DNA of 20,306 bases, from the NCBI GenBank assembly GCA_020051025.1, contig JAGVJS010000184.1, forward strand, positions 1 through 20,306, in the 5' to 3' direction. The stretch is from Sphingobium sp. (GTDB lineage: Bacteria; Pseudomonadota; Alphaproteobacteria; Sphingomonadales; Sphingomonadaceae). The notes beneath the pieces were generated by a model. The model searched no databases and was not told the origin of the DNA. It saw only the letters and a list, made by a program, of their open reading frames with translations. Within the stretch, counting starts at the first letter, position 1, and each line of letters opens with the position of its first letter. Shown here piece after piece: positions 18,902 to 20,306 of the stretch. The translations under genes were made by a program, and so were the position numbers.

Positions 18902-19171
18902 ATGAACTGGTACGCCATCTTCGCCATTTATTTCCTGATGTGGGTCATCAGTGCCTTCATCATGCTCCCTTTCGGCATCCGCACCCCCAATGAAACGGGT
19001 GAAGTGTTGTTGAAGGGGCAGGCGGACAGTGCACCCAGCAATTTCCGGCCGACGGTCGTGATGCTGCGCGCCACCATATTGGCGACGATCCTGTTCGGCC
19101 TTTATTATGCCAATTATATGCAGGGCTGGGTGACGCTGGAGATGCTGCCCGGCTATCGCGTCGCGCGATGA
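18902..19171 (+). CDS. DUF1467 family small membrane protein
   Basis: This 89-residue protein has two predicted transmembrane helices (about 4-24 and 57-77) joined by a polar loop carrying the family-like LPFGIRTPNE segment. It matches the DUF1467 family, a small membrane protein often found in this alphaproteobacterial neighbourhood after rnj. The molecular function is unknown, and I infer only an inner-membrane location. The ATG at 18902 has AGGGG only 2 nt upstream, so initiation may depend on coupling to rnj, which ends 9 bp before. The stop overlaps the next gene in ATGA. Confidence 0.9.
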   Translation: MNWYAIFAIYFLMWVISAFIMLPFGIRTPNETGEVLLKGQADSAPSNFRPTVVMLRATILATILFGLYYANYMQGWVTLEMLPGYRVAR

Positions 19172-19629
19172 GTGAGGCAGCGCAGCGGATCGTTCGCGCT
19201 GCTGCCATCCATATGGAACGATGGGCGCAGATGCGCGCTGCGCTCTGGCCCGAGACCAGCGTCGCCGGTCATCAGGACGAAATCACTGACATGCTGCAGG
19301 CGGGCGAAAGCCTGATTGCTTTCGTCGCGCTCGATGAGCAAGGTGGTGCCATCGCCTTTGTCGAAGCGGCCCTGCGCCATGACTATGTCAATGGCTGCGA
19401 CACCAGTCCGGTGCTGTTCGTAGAGGGGCTTTATGTCGCGCCTGACGCGCGACGAGCGGGGCTGGCCCGTGCCCTGATCGATGCCGTGACAGCGTGGGGG
19501 CAGGAGCAGGGGTGCACGGAAATGGCATCCGACGCTGAAATCGCCAATCTGTCCAGCCACGCCTTTCACCAGGCCGCCGGCTTCGCCGAAACCGAGCGGG
19601 TGGTCTATTTCCGCAAGATGATCAGCTGA
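19168..19629 (+). CDS. GNAT N-acetyltransferase, AAC(6')-I-like
   Basis: This 153-residue GNAT-fold protein resembles chromosomal aminoglycoside 6'-N-acetyltransferases of the Acinetobacter AAC(6')-I kind. Shared landmarks, recalled from that family and not aligned here, are YVNGCDTSPVLFVEGLYV (about 73-90), the acetyl-CoA pyrophosphate loop RRAGLA (95-100), CTEMASDAEIANLSSHAFH, and the end FAETERVVYFRKM. Acetyl-CoA-dependent N-acetylation of an amine substrate is the family role; whether aminoglycosides are the real substrate here is unknown. Base composition is like the neighbours and there are no mobile-element remnants, so recent transfer is not indicated. The start ATG overlaps the DUF1467 stop (ATGA), so it is probably co-translated with the cluster. 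Confidence 0.88.
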   Translation: MSEAAQRIVRAAAIHMERWAQMRAALWPETSVAGHQDEITDMLQAGESLIAFVALDEQGGAIAFVEAALRHDYVNGCDTSPVLFVEGLYVAPDARRAGLARALIDAVTAWGQEQGCTEMASDAEIANLSSHAFHQAAGFAETERVVYFRKMIS

Positions 19630-19630
19630 C

Positions 19631-19650
19631 CTGCGGCCTTACTGGCGCAG
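19631..19650. other. Hairpin at the convergent gene junction
   Basis: CTGCGGCC (19631-19638) pairs with GGCGCAG (19644-19650) over 7 bp with one bulged G and a 5-nt TTACT loop. It lies between the converging stop codons of the acetyltransferase and the coiled-coil gene, whose stop lies at 19639-19641. No T-run follows on either strand, so it is a weak candidate for a bidirectional terminator or 3'-end protecting hairpin. Confidence 0.3.
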
Positions 19651-20306
19651 CCGCTCGATCGCCTGAGCCAGCGCGACATAGAGCTTGCCCATATCGGAGG
19701 AGAGAATGGCCACGCCCAGGGCATTGCCGTCACGCGCCGCCAGGATAATCCGCAACATTGCCTCAAAATCGTGGATATAGCGGTTCACATGATCGCGGAA
19801 CTCCGCATCATTATCATAGTGAAGCGCAATTTCACGAGATTCGCCGGCATCCAACAACTTCACCGCGCGGCGGGTGAATACGCCCCGGTCGCCCTTCAGA
19901 TAAGCGGACCAGGCCGAATCGGTCACATCGTTGGACAGCAATTTGGCGACGTCGATCGCCGTGCTGTTGAGCGATTCGATGAGAAGGGCGGAACGCCGCG
20001 CAAAATGATCGCGGTCGCGGGTTTCGGAGGCGCGTTCCGCTTCCTCGATCCGCTGTTCCACGCTGGCGCTGGTGTCGGCGATTGTCAGCAACTGGCGGGT
20101 CAACCGCTCCGACGCCTGATGCGCCGCCTTGACTGCTTCCTCGGCCACACGCGCAACCTGTTCGATCTGCGCTGTCACCTTTTCGCCGACGACATCCTGC
20201 AAGGCCTCATTACTGGCTTGCGCCAACTGCTGCGCAGCGTCGGGGATGGCGCGGCCCAGCGCCTGACGCGCACGCTCGGCGGCCTGGTCGGCCGTGTAGA
20301 TCGGAA
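19639..20306 (-). CDS. Coiled-coil protein of unknown function, C-terminal part (5' truncated by window edge)
   Basis: The minus-strand frame stays open to the right edge, so the start is outside the window. A TTG at 20226 is in frame, but coding-like sequence continues upstream of it (PIYTADQAAERARQAL and on), so it is not the likely start. About 222 residues are visible. The first 110 or so are strongly helical, Ala/Glu/Gln-rich and coiled-coil-like. A more compact C-terminal part follows, containing YLKGDRGVFTRRAVKLL, NRYIHDFEAMLR and LSSDMGKLYVALAQAIERL. I recognise no named domain. The C-terminal block looks conserved rather than low-complexity, which suggests a structured domain. It converges on the acetyltransferase gene with only 9 bp between the stops and is a separate transcription unit. 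Confidence 0.8.
   Translation of the reverse strand, partial: PIYTADQAAERARQALGRAIPDAAQQLAQASNEALQDVVGEKVTAQIEQVARVAEEAVKAAHQASERLTRQLLTIADTSASVEQRIEEAERASETRDRDHFARRSALLIESLNSTAIDVAKLLSNDVTDSAWSAYLKGDRGVFTRRAVKLLDAGESREIALHYDNDAEFRDHVNRYIHDFEAMLRIILAARDGNALGVAILSSDMGKLYVALAQAIERLRQ

Noticed and set aside
1..20306. Mobile elements, prophage, tRNA/rRNA genes, CRISPR arrays, toxin-antitoxin or defence genes
   Set aside because: I looked for transposase or integrase motifs, terminal repeats, tRNA cloverleafs and repeat-spacer patterns and saw none. Composition and gene order are uniform and core-like.

Overview
The window is about 20.3 kb of high-GC bacterial chromosome. It almost certainly comes from a sphingomonad alphaproteobacterium (Sphingobium/Sphingomonas type). 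The evidence is a complete 14-gene nuo cluster in the order nuoA-nuoN with separate nuoC and nuoD, a short mitochondrial-like NuoG, and the downstream block birA-coaX-rnj-DUF1467 typical of Alphaproteobacteria. The genus is an inference from how the proteins read, not from any search.

Layout. (1) 1-296: the 3' end of an unrecognised small protein gene cut by the left edge. (2) 337-1149: suhB (inositol monophosphatase family), ended by a clear intrinsic terminator at 1160-1189. (3) 1190-1281: a short control region with an imperfect inverted repeat and a possible -10 element. (4) 1282-15761: nuoA to nuoN, encoding all 14 subunits of proton-pumping NADH:quinone oxidoreductase (complex I). NuoE/F/G form the NADH-oxidising module, NuoB/C/D/I the quinone-connecting module, and NuoA/H/J/K/L/M/N the membrane arm. 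(5) 15758-18892: birA (biotin-protein ligase), coaX (type III pantothenate kinase) and rnj (ribonuclease J). (6) 18902-19629: a small DUF1467 membrane protein and an AAC(6')-like GNAT acetyltransferase. (7) complement(19639-end): a coiled-coil protein of unknown function on the opposite strand, cut by the right edge.

From nuoA to the acetyltransferase gene there are 19 same-strand genes. No gap exceeds 29 bp, most junctions overlap by 1-10 bp, and I see no internal terminator. The segment could be one very long transcription unit linking respiration, cofactor metabolism (biotin attachment, coenzyme A) and RNA turnover.

Most of the window is ordinary core metabolism, and I do not see an undescribed defence, mobile or RNA system. 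The points most worth a second look are: birA, which has no ATG/GTG/TTG start upstream of its essential substrate-binding motif and so probably starts at a CTG overlapping the nuoN stop; a histidine-rich loop inserted in NuoL; a low-complexity Ala/Pro/Lys tail on NuoC; the AAC(6')-type acetyltransferase at the end of the cluster; and several hairpins at gene junctions.
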